Positions 11,501 through 23,377 of a stretch of 64,000 nt of DNA are shown here, piece after piece. How positions within the stretch are numbered: the stretch's first letter is position 1; each line of letters begins with the position of its first letter. The stretch covers positions 1,612,001 through 1,676,000 of the forward strand of contig NC_052104.1 in assembly GCF_012273895.1 (NCBI RefSeq), written 5' to 3'. The stretch is from Zerene cesonia. Its lineage: Eukaryota > Arthropoda > Insecta > Lepidoptera > Pieridae. The position numbers were made by a program, and so were the translations under genes. The notes under the pieces were generated by a model, which had not been told where the DNA came from, searched no databases, and worked only from the letters and a program-made list of their open reading frames with translations.

Positions 11501-14500
11501 TTATTCGTAACATGCGGTTTTTCTGGAACAAGATACAAATGGCGGTACATCACAAGAGCATTTGGTACATTTGTCCTCCACTGTGACCTCGTCTCCCACT
11601 GACAGAGTTACATTGCCGAAGGAACACTGCTCGCTGATGCTGCGTATGTTCAGACCACGTATCACCTTCGAAGACGATGACGCTGTAAGGGAGTTTTAGG
11701 GTATCTTGAATGCAGCTTAAAAAATCATCATATGTATATTAAAGTTATTAAAATGAATCGGAGGAGACAAGATGAAAGTAATAAAAAATATTAAATAATA
11801 GCTTATAGTTGCTCATAAAAATGTTTTCACCTTATGAATATTTTCAAGATCGGTATTGTAGGTTCAGAGATAACATTAACAGCAACGATAACAACCTTAA
11901 ATACTTGTAATTATTAAAGGGAATTATGGTAATTGAATTTGGCTATATAAATTTTCTAATACGTATGTTATTTCAAGAAAACTATTGAATACTCACGACA
12001 TTGGAAAGCAATAGGGCAACTTCTCATATTTCCAGCGAACACAGGTGCGCAATTATCGAATATTTTATCTTGATAATGGATTTCCAATCCGCAATTGATA
12101 TCTCTACAATACGACGGATTGTCAGTGGTACCGTTCCATTGCGCGGTACATATGCAACTTTTTCGGGTGTTCTTTGGTTCGAAAGTTTGACCCTCCATGT
12201 ACGTCTGACCGTCAACTTCACACGTCTTCAGCTTGGCGATTTCATCTTTACCTGTAACATAGAAGAAAATAAAATAAATATTATTATTTACTTATTTTTC
12301 AACTTCATGTAATCCACATAATATAAACTTCTTCCTTCTTTCCTAATAAACTCAAAAAAATCTCATAAACTATCTATAGATAATAAAAGTATCTCTACAA
12401 AAACAAACAGACAGACATCTAGTTATATTTCCCACAAAATAGAAGGTATTTAGCTCATCATATCCTATTATTGAGGTCGATCAATATTCATACAATTTTA
12501 TAACCCGCAATCTAGGAAATGATTGTATAAATATTCCGTGAAACAATGGACCGTCTACATTTCCGACAAACATTGTGTTTACCATGCCACTCACGTAGAT
12601 TTTATTGTTCATTGTAGCATCATTTAATAACACTATAGAAATATGGTGCACACTAAAATAGTCGCAGCCATAAAGGAAAGAAACAGTTAAGTATAGAATA
12701 ATAAGAATAAAAAAGTACATATCATTGGAACTACAGATGATGTAACATGCAAAGGCAGACTATATAAAATTTGACTTCTTCGACTAACATAATGGTTTAT
12801 TCGAACGGTCATCCACCTTTATACTACAAATGGATAGGATTAATTTACTTAGAGCATCAGTTAAAAGAACAGTTTGTCTTTATTATTATTGAAGGAGAAC
12901 GGGTCACTAAGAATTAGTTAGCTCTAGTCACGATTATGGGAGATAAAGAAATATTTGCACACCATGTTACGAAAGTTTTTCGTGTTCAAGATGTATTAAA
13001 ATAATATATCTATGTAATAAGTATATAGCCATAACGTTTATTCATTCCGCAATTTTAATTGACTGCGAAAAGGTCAATACTTGAGTATTGTGTTTTATAT
13101 TGGGCACATGTATTGCATGAGCAATTAACTCGGACTCACCACAAACTGTGCCGGTACTACAGCACGAGTCTAATTCGAAGGTGTTGATACATTGCTGCTC
13201 CTTATCTGTGTCAAATATCTCCACGCAGTCGACGGCGGCGCAATCGAATTGTGGCCCGCCAGATGTGCTGCAGCTGCAGGCTTGCGAGCATGGGTTGTTG
13301 ATGGCGACCTGAGGTATGGTGGAGCGATCAGCGTATGGTTTTCCTCTGGAATGGGATTTGTTTCTTTTGAGTTTTATAGAATATTATCTAACTCATAAAA
13401 CTGTTTTATTATTTGGCTCCATGAAAAACGCTTTATTTATGATTTAAGTAGTTTACATCGACTCTTTTCACATACATATCAAATCTTAAGTGAATCCAAA
13501 AGTAATGTAACATACTAATGACTAGCTGATCGACCCGGCTTCGGCCATGGTACATATGTATGAAACTCAGTGAAGTTGCAGCTTTCTGATGGTCAGAACT
13601 TTTTAAATCGATCCAGTAGTTTGTGTGTGTTCTTACATACAAATCTTTCCTCTTTATAATATAGATATACCTAGATTAGTTATGTAATATATTTCTAAAT
13701 TTGAGGTACGCGTTTTTGGCGCAGCAAATTTCTTGCACACTTTTACCTACGTTATTATAAAAGTACATAAAATCTTGCCAAATCGATTCAGTAATGTAAT
13801 CTCTTGTAAATTTATACATTTTTTATTGATGAAATAAATGGAAATTGAAATAAAACATGTATTCTCTTTTCCTGCAATTAGGTTACTTCTTTCAGTAATC
13901 ACAATTATAACAATAGTTTCTTATTTTAGATGGACTTTTCAATGGATATATGAATGTCATGCAGAACAACAACAAAAAACTTTAAATTTATATAGCGCGA
14001 AGGTAACGGTCTTTCCGAATGATCGCACAAAAGGCCACAACCCACGTTTTTGCATCGTTTACTGTTTATTTTACACCTTGTCAAACAAAACATCTTTTCT
14101 TGGACTTAAAAGGTCATTATCACAAGGTTTGTTTGACATCTTTTCCGCTAAAACATTGAAACTGAAGGATAATGTTATATTAAATGTTATTGTTTATTGA
14201 ATCGATTTGCTTTCATGAAGGAACAGAATAATTAATTGCCTAAGATATCAATTAAAACCTGTCAATATTACTTTTATATCCTTTATTGTTATAATATTAT
14301 ACAGCTACTATTTTGTATATTAGTTATTTTGTATTTTATAGAACTTTATAATATATTTTCCTATTAAAAATAGAATATCTAGCATCCGACGTTAAAATAT
14401 CACAGAAAAGAACCGAAAAAGTAAAGTCCACATCTTTTTACACGCTTTTTATTAGCTTCACCTGTATGTTTGTTTATTTGTATGTTTGTTTGTTTGTAAC

Positions 14501-16125
14501 TGACTTCTTTGGGCGCGATTTTGACCCACTTTAAACGGCCAGATTTCGTTCAAACTTTGTAGATTTATTGAGGACCGATGACAATACACTAATTTGATAA
14601 AATTATTCCAGTTTTCAATTTGCAAAATATGATTTTTGTTAAAGCGTGTTTTATAGTTTTTTTTAAACTATTATATTTTATTATAATTATAGATACAAGC
14701 TCCGCTCCGCAGTTACACCCGCGTAAGTCTGTATCCCGTTGGAATATCGGGATAAAAAGTTGCCTATGTGTTATTCCAGTTGTCCAGCTATCTACAAACC
14801 AAATTACATTGCAATCAGTTCAGCAGTTTTTGTGTGTAAGAGAAACAGAAACATCCCTACATACATACATACGTCCATCCATACTTAAAATTTTTCGCGT
14901 TTATAATATTAGTAGGATTGGATTAAAGTACAACTCAAATATAAAGGAAAGTCATTATCCGTTTAGCATTTTCGTTATTTACGTATCTTCTTATATGAAG
15001 GGCTAAGTAAGTGAAGTATTCAGTTCAGTAACATTTTATTCACCTGTAATAGCACATGCTAGGGTCGGGGTGTAAGTCTGGGCAGGTGAAAGCTTCAGGG
15101 CAGATCGTAGTGTTATCAGCTGGAGGGACTGGAGTGCAGCCCAGTTCAAAATAGAAGCCAGCCAGGTTACATTCGCCAGCTAGATCCGTTTTCGCTGTGC
15201 CTAGCACTGAATAAAAAAAATATATTGATAATTATAGATATTGCACACGACAGGAAGACAGATAAGATTCAGATGCATAAGCCCAAAAAAGGAAATTGCT
15301 TGTCAGCAGGTATTGAGGGCAATAGAAATAAAATAATATGTTTTTTTGTACATTTGTGCATTGTACTATAGAAAAAATGGATAAAGGTATCTAATTACAA
15401 AGTGCCAATATTTGTGGACTGTTTACAGCATATACACAAGTAATAATAGACAAATGTATTTATTATAATGCTAGTCTATCACTGGACTTATTTTATAGAG
15501 CTTAAATGCAATATAAAATTAGCAATACATGTATGTAAATGGCTAACTCTGTTTACATTAGAATTTACATAACCAGAAATGTATTTATGTTTATATAGTT
15601 GGTAAGTTATTGTTATTGTCAATTCGGGCTCATGTTTCATTTGCGACATTGCACAATGCGAAACTTAGTCATACACATTATATTTTTTATTTTTAAGATA
15701 TAACCCAATTCAATATCAATATTTTCAAGTAAGAAAATCTAAAAATTGAACTCCTAATTAGTGATTTGGAAGGAGTCAATGATTTTTAAAGTTTTGATAT
15801 TTATTTAATAGAAACGTAGGCTTAGCATTATTTCTCTGGTCGTGCTTAACAATTAGTAATCATTGAAATAACATAAAAAAGTCTACTGTAGGAAAATGTA
15901 GGTATTGCCTCGGGATATAAGACACGACGTTTAAATTAATCTATCAGTGATTTATGTCTTGCTAATATAATTATATATTTTTAATGATTATCTTAAAGCA
16001 AAATAGTCTATTTTAAGCAAACTATACTTTTTATTACAAATAAAACAAAATTTAGCCTTACTAAATAAAATCACAATCCGTAAATATGACTTACCCAGCA
16101 TCACAAACAAAATCACATTTATCAT
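11501..16125 (-). CDS. Secreted Cys-rich protein with von Willebrand factor C-like modules
   Basis: Five exons joined in transcript order: 16125-16095, 15206-15044, 13345-13140, 12251-11997, 11682-11501. Together they give 837 bases, 278 residues. The start ATG opens a signal peptide, MINVILFVMLVLGTAKT, split by the first intron. The mature part has 28 cysteines and no transmembrane segment. Patterns resemble VWC modules: CSQACSC with a later CC pair and C in exon 3; CEVDGQTYMEGQTF with CIC in exon 4; CTKCSCDVPP in exon 5. VWC proteins often bind growth factors or matrix proteins outside the cell, but no partner can be named here. NNT/NGT/NVT sites could carry N-glycans. All phases agree and each donor is GT. 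The family assignment rests on Cys spacing only. Confidence 0.82.
12481..12720 (-). CDS. Candidate small secreted protein nested in an intron (79 aa)
   Basis: An uninterrupted ATG-to-stop frame lies inside the intron between exons 3 and 4 of the VWC-like gene, on the same strand. It begins with a good signal peptide, MYFFILIILYLTVSFLYG, followed by CDYFSVHHISIV and a C-terminus ending VIKLYEY. A TATATAG-like element lies about 40 bases upstream of the ATG (12761-12770 region). I do not recognise a family. An intron of AT-rich DNA can produce such a frame by chance, so this is a candidate only. Confidence 0.25.
   Translation of the reverse strand: MYFFILIILYLTVSFLYGCDYFSVHHISIVLLNDATMNNKIYVSGMVNTMFVGNVDGPLFHGIFIQSFPRLRVIKLYEY
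13520..13665 (-). repeat. Helitron-like repeat, diverged
   Basis: Begins ACTAGCTGATCGACCCGGCT, the reverse complement of the CAGCTAGT end shared by the Helitron-like copies elsewhere in the window, and ends near TTATAATATAG. It lies in the intron between exons 2 and 3 of the VWC-like gene. Confidence 0.5.
14698..14917 (-). repeat. Helitron-like repeat (Lep1-type)
   Basis: Reverse-oriented copy: it runs from GCTCCGCTCCGCAGTTACAC through TATCGGGATAAAAAGTTG to TTATAATATTAGTAGGAT, matching the copies at 21654, 43035 and 56264. An ATACATACATAC microsatellite lies inside it. It is intronic in the VWC-like gene. Confidence 0.65.
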
Positions 16126-17401
16126 TGTTACAAATAAAAACACGAGCGATAAATATTATTTAATATTATTGTAGTCGTTCTTAATCAGTAAACTCTACGT
16201 GCAACCCAAAACAACAATTGTGTTTGAGTGAATACTGAGCAAGACGAAGCCTTGATTTTTTATCGTTATTTAAAAATAGCAACGCCTACGTACATTTTAT
16301 TACGACGATACTATACTTTGCTAATCGATTTGTCAGGTGTCTATAAATGCATGAGAATAGGTGAAACCAATAACAGAGTGCATAAAATATTGTTTATTTG
16401 ATTAACAATATTTATCAGCCTTATTAGAACTAGCTTCTTACTAGGGCTCTTCTAACGAAGGTGTTGGTTATAGACCGAAAAATTTAAATCCTCATCCATA
16501 TTGGCATTAAAATCGCTGTAATTTTTAAATAGAAGGTTTAATTCTATCGTCTAACACAATATAGGATATATTGTGTTCGGTGAAGTATAGTCGATAAGAG
16601 TATTGAAGAAACAACTTATTATTTATATATAATAAAATACATTATTAATACCGAGGCTCTTTTAAACTGTTGCAATTATAAGCTCCGAAAGGTGATGAAT
16701 CAGTGTTAGTTAATAAAGGTATACTTTATCACTATGTCAATATTAATTTTCATTTCAATTATATTGCTTTAAGCCCGGCTTTTCCATCTAGAGATACACA
16801 AACACTGCTAACTGTATTGTGATTCAGTACACAAAATATGCAAAAAACTTTGTTATGTTGAATATTCAATTCAATTTAACGTATTAAAATTTTCTCCACC
16901 GTCTTAGAATAAATTCTTTAATTACCTTATATTTTGAATAAATCTACGCTTCGGCATGAATTGGACAAACTCACACCGGAGCAAAGCAGGCAAACATTCC
17001 CAGAGAAAATCGGCGTGATATAGACGATAGTAGCATTAGAATTCAAAGTGTGGGTTAGACGAAGGACCGTATCCTATTCCATTCTTTCTTTTTCCCATAC
17101 ATCTCATAACTTTCCAATCCATTTGTGGATGTGCAAGGCCTCTGAAAATGGCCACGGGTGGTAGCGCTTCACAACGCACAAGCTTCTTTGCCCTAATAAA
17201 TGGGGAAAATGTAAGAAAATAAAACAAAATTTTATAAATAAACGTATATTTTCATACAAAGAGCAACAAAACAGCTAAAATGACTGACAGATACTGTTAA
17301 GCATTACTGGCTGTTCAAATAAATAAGTCGTACATAAATTAAAACAATACCTTGTACTTATTTTCAAATGGCGACTGTTAAACATGACATTAGAACTAAA
17401 T
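16126..17401. other. Intergenic region upstream of the VWC-like gene
   Basis: Separates the VWC-like start from the stop codon of the DM9 gene. It holds the VWC promoter, not pinpointed, and a degraded SINE at 16946-17195. I see no exon in it. Confidence 0.6.
16946..17195 (+). repeat. SINE copy, degraded
   Basis: ACGCTTCGGCATGAATTGGA followed by CACACCGGAGCAAAG and GGCGTGATATAGACGATAG resembles the SINE at 8352 with many substitutions. No clear A tail. Confidence 0.55.
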
Positions 17402-20400
17402 TTACATCAGCACAAGGGCCTCGTATTCAGCGGAGCTCCTCTCTTCACCGTCGAAGGGATAGTAGCATACTCCATGGCTTTCTTGGATCTGAAATTGGTT
17501 TGAGTATATTTATACTACAAATATGACGACAAATATTCGACTAGCTGTGCGCACCGGCTTCGCCCGTGGTCCATACATAGCATATGTCACTCAGTGAAGT
17601 TGCAGCTATCCAATGGTGAAAGAATTTTTCAAATCGAATTCAAAATCGAACGGATTTTACGAAACATTTGTGTTATATAAGACCTAGGCAACATTCCCCA
17701 TAACATAAAGGTAATACTTTATTTAAAGAATTTGAATTTTGTATTGAATTGAATGCATGCGCAAACGTATTGGCGCGCTCAGCCCGTCAGGAATAAATTA
17801 AGGAGAGGATGTAATTCTAAAAGCGTACACAAATCACAAGATGGTTAACCATTTTTATTCTATTCATATTTTTGTAGATTTATGAAATGCTATATTGAGG
17901 TTTTAAACATAAACTTATCCTAAATTGCTCTTTTAAAGTAGAATTAAATAAATGAATAAAGCGCTCTACTATTTTCGTGATATTTTCGAACAAATTTGGC
18001 TCTTATTACAATTTCAATAAGAAACAATTTCCCCCAATCTCACCTTGCCAGGGGTAGTGCAGCCGTCGTGCGTGACTCTGCCATAGTAAAGTTTCTCTCC
18101 ATCAGCAGTGACGCCGGCTTCCACCGCGCCGGGAGGCACGCTGCCTCCCGTAGAGAACTGCCAGGAGAACATAGCTGGTACTAGCACCTGTAATAAATGA
18201 GGTTTTGTGATTTATTTGTAGGTTCCTAGGAAAGGTGTAACGTCGCTTAAGAATTAACCTTTTTATTATTCTCCTGGTTTTAAAAATAATTTAATACATA
18301 TTCAAAAATAATTAATTTTAACCGTAACATACTATTGGTAATTTTTTTTCATTAAAGTGTTCGAAAGATGCTTAAAACTAACCTCAAACTGATCCACAAG
18401 GACCTCCTCTCCTCCATAGCAGACGTAAGCCACATTCTTAGCTGGGATCACCTTGGCGGGCAACAAGTCCCCGTTGTGGTGCGCTCTGCCCGCGTAGATG
18501 GGTTCTCCATCTGCATCATTGCCGACCCTCAAAGCTCCCATGGGGATGCTCCTCTGGCTTAAACAAGCTGGGACCCAACGGTATGTACCTGGAAAATTTA
18601 AGTTCGGTATCAGAGATGGTGGTGGAAGGTCGAAATAAGTATGTGATCTTGGGATGTGATCAATCAATGACTCGATATTAGTATATTCTACAATTTAAAT
18701 CTGGGGAAGTTTTGGTTACATTTTACAAAGTTAAAACAGATACGAGTCGAGGACACCAATCCGACGATTCATTGTTGTGATATTATTGAAACATGATAGT
18801 GAAATAGTTTTTAACCAAGTTCAAAAACAGGAGGAGGTTCTTAATTCGACTGTTGTTATTTTCTATATGTTAATTAAGAACTTTCGACTGGGTGAACCGA
18901 TTTTGATATTTATTTTTTTATTTGAAAGCTGGTTGATGCCTTCCGTGTAGTTCCATTTAAATTTGTTTTAGACAGTTTGAAGGTGGTTGAATCTTTTGTT
19001 AAAAATACAAATATTTCGACTTATTTTACATATCAATTTGTATGTTTTTGTTGTAATTAAACATTATTATATTAAAATTTAATATCTAAAGACAGGATAT
19101 AACAAAAATCACTATCATTCGTACAAATACTTAGATAAATGTGTTTATCAAATATTTCACATTGATATCATTATCGCAAAATATATTCGGACATATTGCA
19201 AAACAACAAAAAGCAATGGCCAAAACTCTATATGGTGACATCATTTAATACCAAATGTTTTAAAAGATTTAGTTTCAATCTAATTTAGGAAGAATATAGC
19301 AGAACCTGGGCAGGGTAAAGGATGGGAAACCATAGAGAGGATTGGCCCAACATTGGCTGACAAATACTAAAAGCTAAAAGAGATAACACTTGCAGAGTCT
19401 TGTTTGAGATTTACGTGATTATTATTTAATAAAAAGAAGAATGATGAGAAAAACGAAATGAATAGCGATGCCAATATATTTTGAAATGAATCTAACGTTC
19501 AATTAATGCAAAATTACTGCGGTCGTTAGTAAATTTACAGTTAAGTTTTTCATCGACCACAAAATTAATCATTCACTCATTATTAATAAATTAAAATACA
19601 GTTATGGCCCAATAGCAAAATATATTAGTGTCATCTCTTTATTTTGCAACATATACTTACAATCGTACCACTTTAAAGCTCTTGACCTGATTTTTTTAAA
19701 GAAATCAAACATACCGATATTCATCAAGAATTTGAACACAAAAGAGGGACGATTGTTTGCCAATGCTAAACCATCCTTTTTCTACCAATCCTGAAACGTG
19801 ATAGATATAGACAGCTAATCCATCGTCCAATAGGATCGTTTGATATTGAGCTGGTAAAATTGAAACGATCGTATTGGTCAAATAGCATAATCACGTTCAA
19901 AATTGCTAGTTTAAACTTACTGTAAGGTAATTCAACGGTTTCTCCAGGCATGGTGGGACCGTCATCAATAACTGCCACTTCGATTCCAGGATCTGCTACA
20001 TTGGGAGGGGGTGGGGCGTGGGGGTAGAAGTATGCGGGGTGTACTGGGTAAAACACTACGTTGGGACCCGGGGGAAATGGGGGGTAAGGGTGGCCCGAAC
20101 CGGGTGGCCCGGGGGGGTAACCGTGTGGAGGGCGCCCATAGCCGTGATATCTGTCTGTATACAAAATATTTGGTTACCTAGGTACTATTTATTGAAGAAG
20201 CATTTTTAAACACAAATTACTTTATTAATTATCTTTATTACTTTTTTGTTCTAAACAGATACTTACATCTACATTACTACTTTTGATTTAGGAAAATACG
20301 TGTGGACTCTATTTGTCATCAATTACTCACAATATAAATATCCTTTTTATTTTCCACTTATTCTAAACAAACACAATCTTTTTAGACGATAAAAGATAAG

Positions 20401-21545
20401 AACAATGACCGCTCCTTGATAAAACTTATCTATTTAATTGATGGTTATTTTTAACATGAAACTGATAAATAATTATATCTACTAAATTGCGATTAAACAG
20501 ACACTTCTTGTAATTTTGTGAAGTATAATCTTTTTCCTTGAAAAATTTCACAAATATCTATTCACGGTGCAGCAGTTGATAAAACTATACCTACATATGC
20601 ATATGTACGTATAATTTTATCGACTTTACCTTTTTTAAATTAGGACGTGACTATCAAGAATAAAAGTAGGTAAAATCATAGCATTATCCAATATTTCACG
20701 GCAATAAAAATAATAAAAAGGTATAAAATTTCGATTCAAACGTTTTGTTAACATCGTTATTGTAACCGCAGTTTTATACCCATTTAAGAGGTTAATTGTA
20801 AATCTTATATTTAACAGAATTAGATGACTATATGTGCACTCTTTATAAGGCTTTGTTAACGCAAATGTTCTAGAACAAAAGGATCAACTACTTGCGCGTG
20901 AGCATGTTGTCCTCGCTAGTGTTTATGAAATTCATTTACAGGAATTTAAACAATGTTACATTAAAATAGGATGGATAATGCTGTGTACCACGTCAATAAT
21001 AATACCTGTGCATAAATTACACAATAAATAAACTGCGATAATATTGACGTATTGACGTTAGGCTTAACTGAAACCAACATTTTCATGCGCGCGTCGCATT
21101 AAATACCTAAATAATTCATTCCTTTTAAAAACAGTTCAAAAAAACATATACACTATCTTACATTTTTAGTCCGTTAAAAGTTCTTTTTAATTAAGAATAT
21201 ACGTTAAAAAAATCCCGAACGTAATTAACTTTTTAAATATTTTTTTTCTAAGGAAGATCTGTCACAAAACGAATAGGCAATAAAAATCAGGTCATTGCTT
21301 TGAGTGTATGGTAAGTTCTAGTATGATACGTTATCAATATAATTCATCAGACTCACCTGCCATTCTGCGCTACGTTTGTAAACCAACTGATAGCAGAACC
21401 ACTCTTGTAACATTTAAGTACACCACATGACTCATTACACAGATAATACCAAAATGTTAAATTGATAATTTTAATCGACTCACCAGAAATTAACGGAAAT
21501 ATCATCGTTACAGGTGCAGGTGGGACAAGGACATATGGGATTCAT
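17402..21545 (-). CDS. DM9-repeat protein with Pro/Gly/Tyr-rich N-terminal region
   Basis: Six exons in transcript order: 21545-21484, 21386-21357, 20150-19921, 18588-18383, 18187-18044, 17488-17402. They total 759 bases, 252 residues, and every phase agrees. Residues 1-31 include the Cys cluster CPCPTCTC. Residues 32-72 are rich in Pro, Gly and Tyr (GYGRPPHGYPPGPPGSGHPY). From about residue 108 there are two DM9 repeats: the first shows YRWVPACL, GEPIYAGRAHHNGDLLPAKV and FEV; the second shows SWQFSTGG, GEKLYYGRVTHDGCTTPGK and EYEALVLM. DM9 proteins in other animals bind carbohydrate (an oyster lectin) or respond to infection in mosquitoes; a similar role here is inference. No signal peptide is visible, which fits a cytosolic protein. 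The first two exons are short and the start codon is less certain than the rest. Confidence 0.85.
17540..17690 (-). repeat. Helitron-like repeat, diverged
   Basis: ACTAGCTGTGCGCACCGGCT at the left edge and CACTCAGTGAAGTTGCAGCT inside are shared with the copy at 13520. It is intronic in the DM9 gene. Confidence 0.5.
18881..18990. repeat. Unnamed interspersed repeat, copy 1
   Basis: TTTCGACTGGGTGAACCGAT, a run of T, then TTTGAAAGCTGGT and a tail with GTTTGAAGGTGGTTGAATC. The same order of blocks recurs at 22924-23062. Family unknown; intronic in the DM9 gene. Confidence 0.5.
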
Positions 21546-22032
21546 TCCTTTTTTTTAAAAGAAAACAGAAATTCTAATTCTTTACTGATAACTAAGCTTC
21601 TTCTTTAATTTCAAACAATATAAATAGTTAATTTATAATCGATTCATAACAAATCCTACTAATATTCAAAATGCGAAAGTTTGTAAGGAAGTGTGTGTTT
21701 GTTGCTCTTTCATTCAAAATCTACTGAACCGATTGGAGTTAAATTTGGTACGTAGACAGCTGGACAACTGGAATAATATATAAGGCAAATTTTTATCCCG
21801 ATATTCCTACGGGATACGGACTTACGCGGGTGAAACCGCGGGGCCAGCTAGTAATGAATTAAGTTATTATCACGGGTGATTATGTTAAGTCATAAATGAG
21901 ACCTTACAATCATATTTATATTATTTCTAGCTTTCTTCCTTCTTTCTTTCTTGTAAATAAAATTTGTCTTATTATTTTGTTTTATTTAGTATGTTAGCAG
22001 TACAGGGAGTATATAATTAACATCATTGTTAT
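21546..22032. other. Intergenic region between DM9 gene and pseudoprotease gene
   Basis: Short spacer largely occupied by a Helitron-like copy (21654-21850). No exon seen. Confidence 0.6.
21654..21850 (+). repeat. Helitron-like repeat (Lep1-type)
   Basis: Begins TCCTACTAATATTCAAAATG after an A and ends ACCGCGGGGCCAGCTAG before a T. TC start, CTAG end and an A/T target are the hallmarks of Helitron insertion. It is about 197 bases and non-coding. Confidence 0.7.
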
Positions 22033-23100
22033 CTATCTTAATCTTGTCCTGTTAGGTGTATATCCTGTTAAACCGTTTCGATATTTTTTCAAATTAGTAA
22101 AAACTAGAATGGTCTCGTTTCCTTTCTTCAGCGAGAAGCTGGCGATACCATATACTACTGGTGCACCTTTATCTAATATAAGGGGACCGCCAGACGGAAT
22201 ACGACGCAAGTCGTCATCGTCGGTTATACAGATGAAATGTCCCCACTCTCGGGGCATCCATTCATCACAGTCAACCAAATTACCGGACAGTTTTGTAACT
22301 TCTAGGCGAGTATTGGATTGAACATGGCGTTTGTCTATATATCCAAAACCGGCTACCACCCAACCTGTAGCTTTCAACGGCGCGTAAAATATAGAATTTA
22401 CGAAAGGTAAATTCGCGTATCTCGGACCTCTGTATTTTTTATACACATATATAGCTCTTCTCAATGTTATGAGTATCAGATCGTGTACAGTGGTGTGCGT
22501 TTGGTCGTAACCGATCTGTACCCACTGCTTCTTTCTATACGCTTGGTCTCCGTAAATTGAGTATACGCGTTGTGGCACTGAATTATAATGTTTGTAGCCT
22601 ACAGTGTGAACTCTCATTTTTCTCCTTCTTCTCAAATATTTTTCCAAGGGGTTTGCAGAAGTAATTACCGTGTACATGGTAACAATAGCTCCAGTGCATA
22701 TTGGCTGGTTATACACTGTTATCCCGACAATGTAGTCGTAAGATTTATCGTCTTTTAACCAAGAAAAGGATGCTGTTAGAACGTAAACAATGTAATACGC
22801 CCAGAACAAAATGAGTATTTTATGATACCTGAAATATTAAACTCATATAAATATATAGCAGAAGTAATTACAAAAATTAGCATTTTACAGCCTACTTGAT
22901 AAAATTAGTAGGCTTGTTATCTCAGAAGTTTCGACTGGATAAACTGATTTAGGTTGTTCTTTTTTTTTATTTGAATGTTGGTGCTTTCCTTTAAATCCCA
23001 GTTAAATATGTTTAGTAAAATATGTCTAATTTTGCCAATTTGAAAGCGGTTTGGTCTTTTGTAGGTAAAATTAGGTAGTTATTATATTTAAAACTTACAT
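22033..23100 (-). CDS. Secreted trypsin-fold serine protease homolog, likely inactive
   Basis: Two coding exons: 23100-23099 (bases A and T only) and 22828-22033. Splicing GTAAGT at 23098 to CAG at 22829 creates the ATG. Without this join the large exon has no ATG near its start. The 265-residue product begins MYHKILILFWAYYIVYVL, a signal peptide. The S1 fold is recognisable from YIVGITVYNQPICTGAIV, VHDLILITL, ATGWVVAGFGY and PSGGPLIL. The His region reads VITSANPL where active enzymes have TAAHC, so the catalytic His is Asn and its Cys is lost. Asp (VHDL) and Ser (PSGG) remain, but the Asp before Ser is Pro. Only three Cys are visible in the mature part, and there is no Arg/Lys activation site before IVG. 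It is therefore a pseudoprotease; such homologs often act as cofactors or structural proteins. It lies 0.28 kb downstream of the LDLa gene on the same strand. Confidence 0.75.
22924..23062. repeat. Unnamed interspersed repeat, copy 2
   Basis: TTTCGACTGGATAAACTGAT, a T run, TATTTGAATGTTGGTGC and TTTGAAAGCGGTTTGGTC. Same block order as 18881-18990. It lies in the intron that splits the pseudoprotease start codon. Confidence 0.5.
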
Positions 23101-23377
23101 TTTAAATCTCCATTGCTCCACCTTTAAAACAACAAATGCAGTAGATATTTCAATAATCAATCAGTATATGATATTACAACGTTGTGTTTGTTATTGTACT
23201 ATATTAAAGAATGCATACATATTAAAGTATTATAAACATCCTTCAAATCTCAATAAACGAAAAAAAAAACATTTATGTACGTGACAGAAATTCTGTCTTT
23301 TAAATCGTTTAAAATCAAAATTTTTGTATACGATAGGCCTGTAGAAACTAAAATAAATGAGAATTTAATGAGAGAAT

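Noticed and set aside
14077..14132. Inverted repeat GTCAAACAAA ... TTTGTTTGAC
   Set aside because: Ten-base arms in AT-rich intron DNA; too short to call a MITE or RNA hairpin.
13838..14200. 120-codon plus-strand frame
   Set aside because: AT-rich intron of the VWC-like gene, no family resemblance, no start context, and next to repeats.
18368..18562. Plus-strand frame opposite the first DM9 repeat
   Set aside because: Antisense shadow of a well supported exon.
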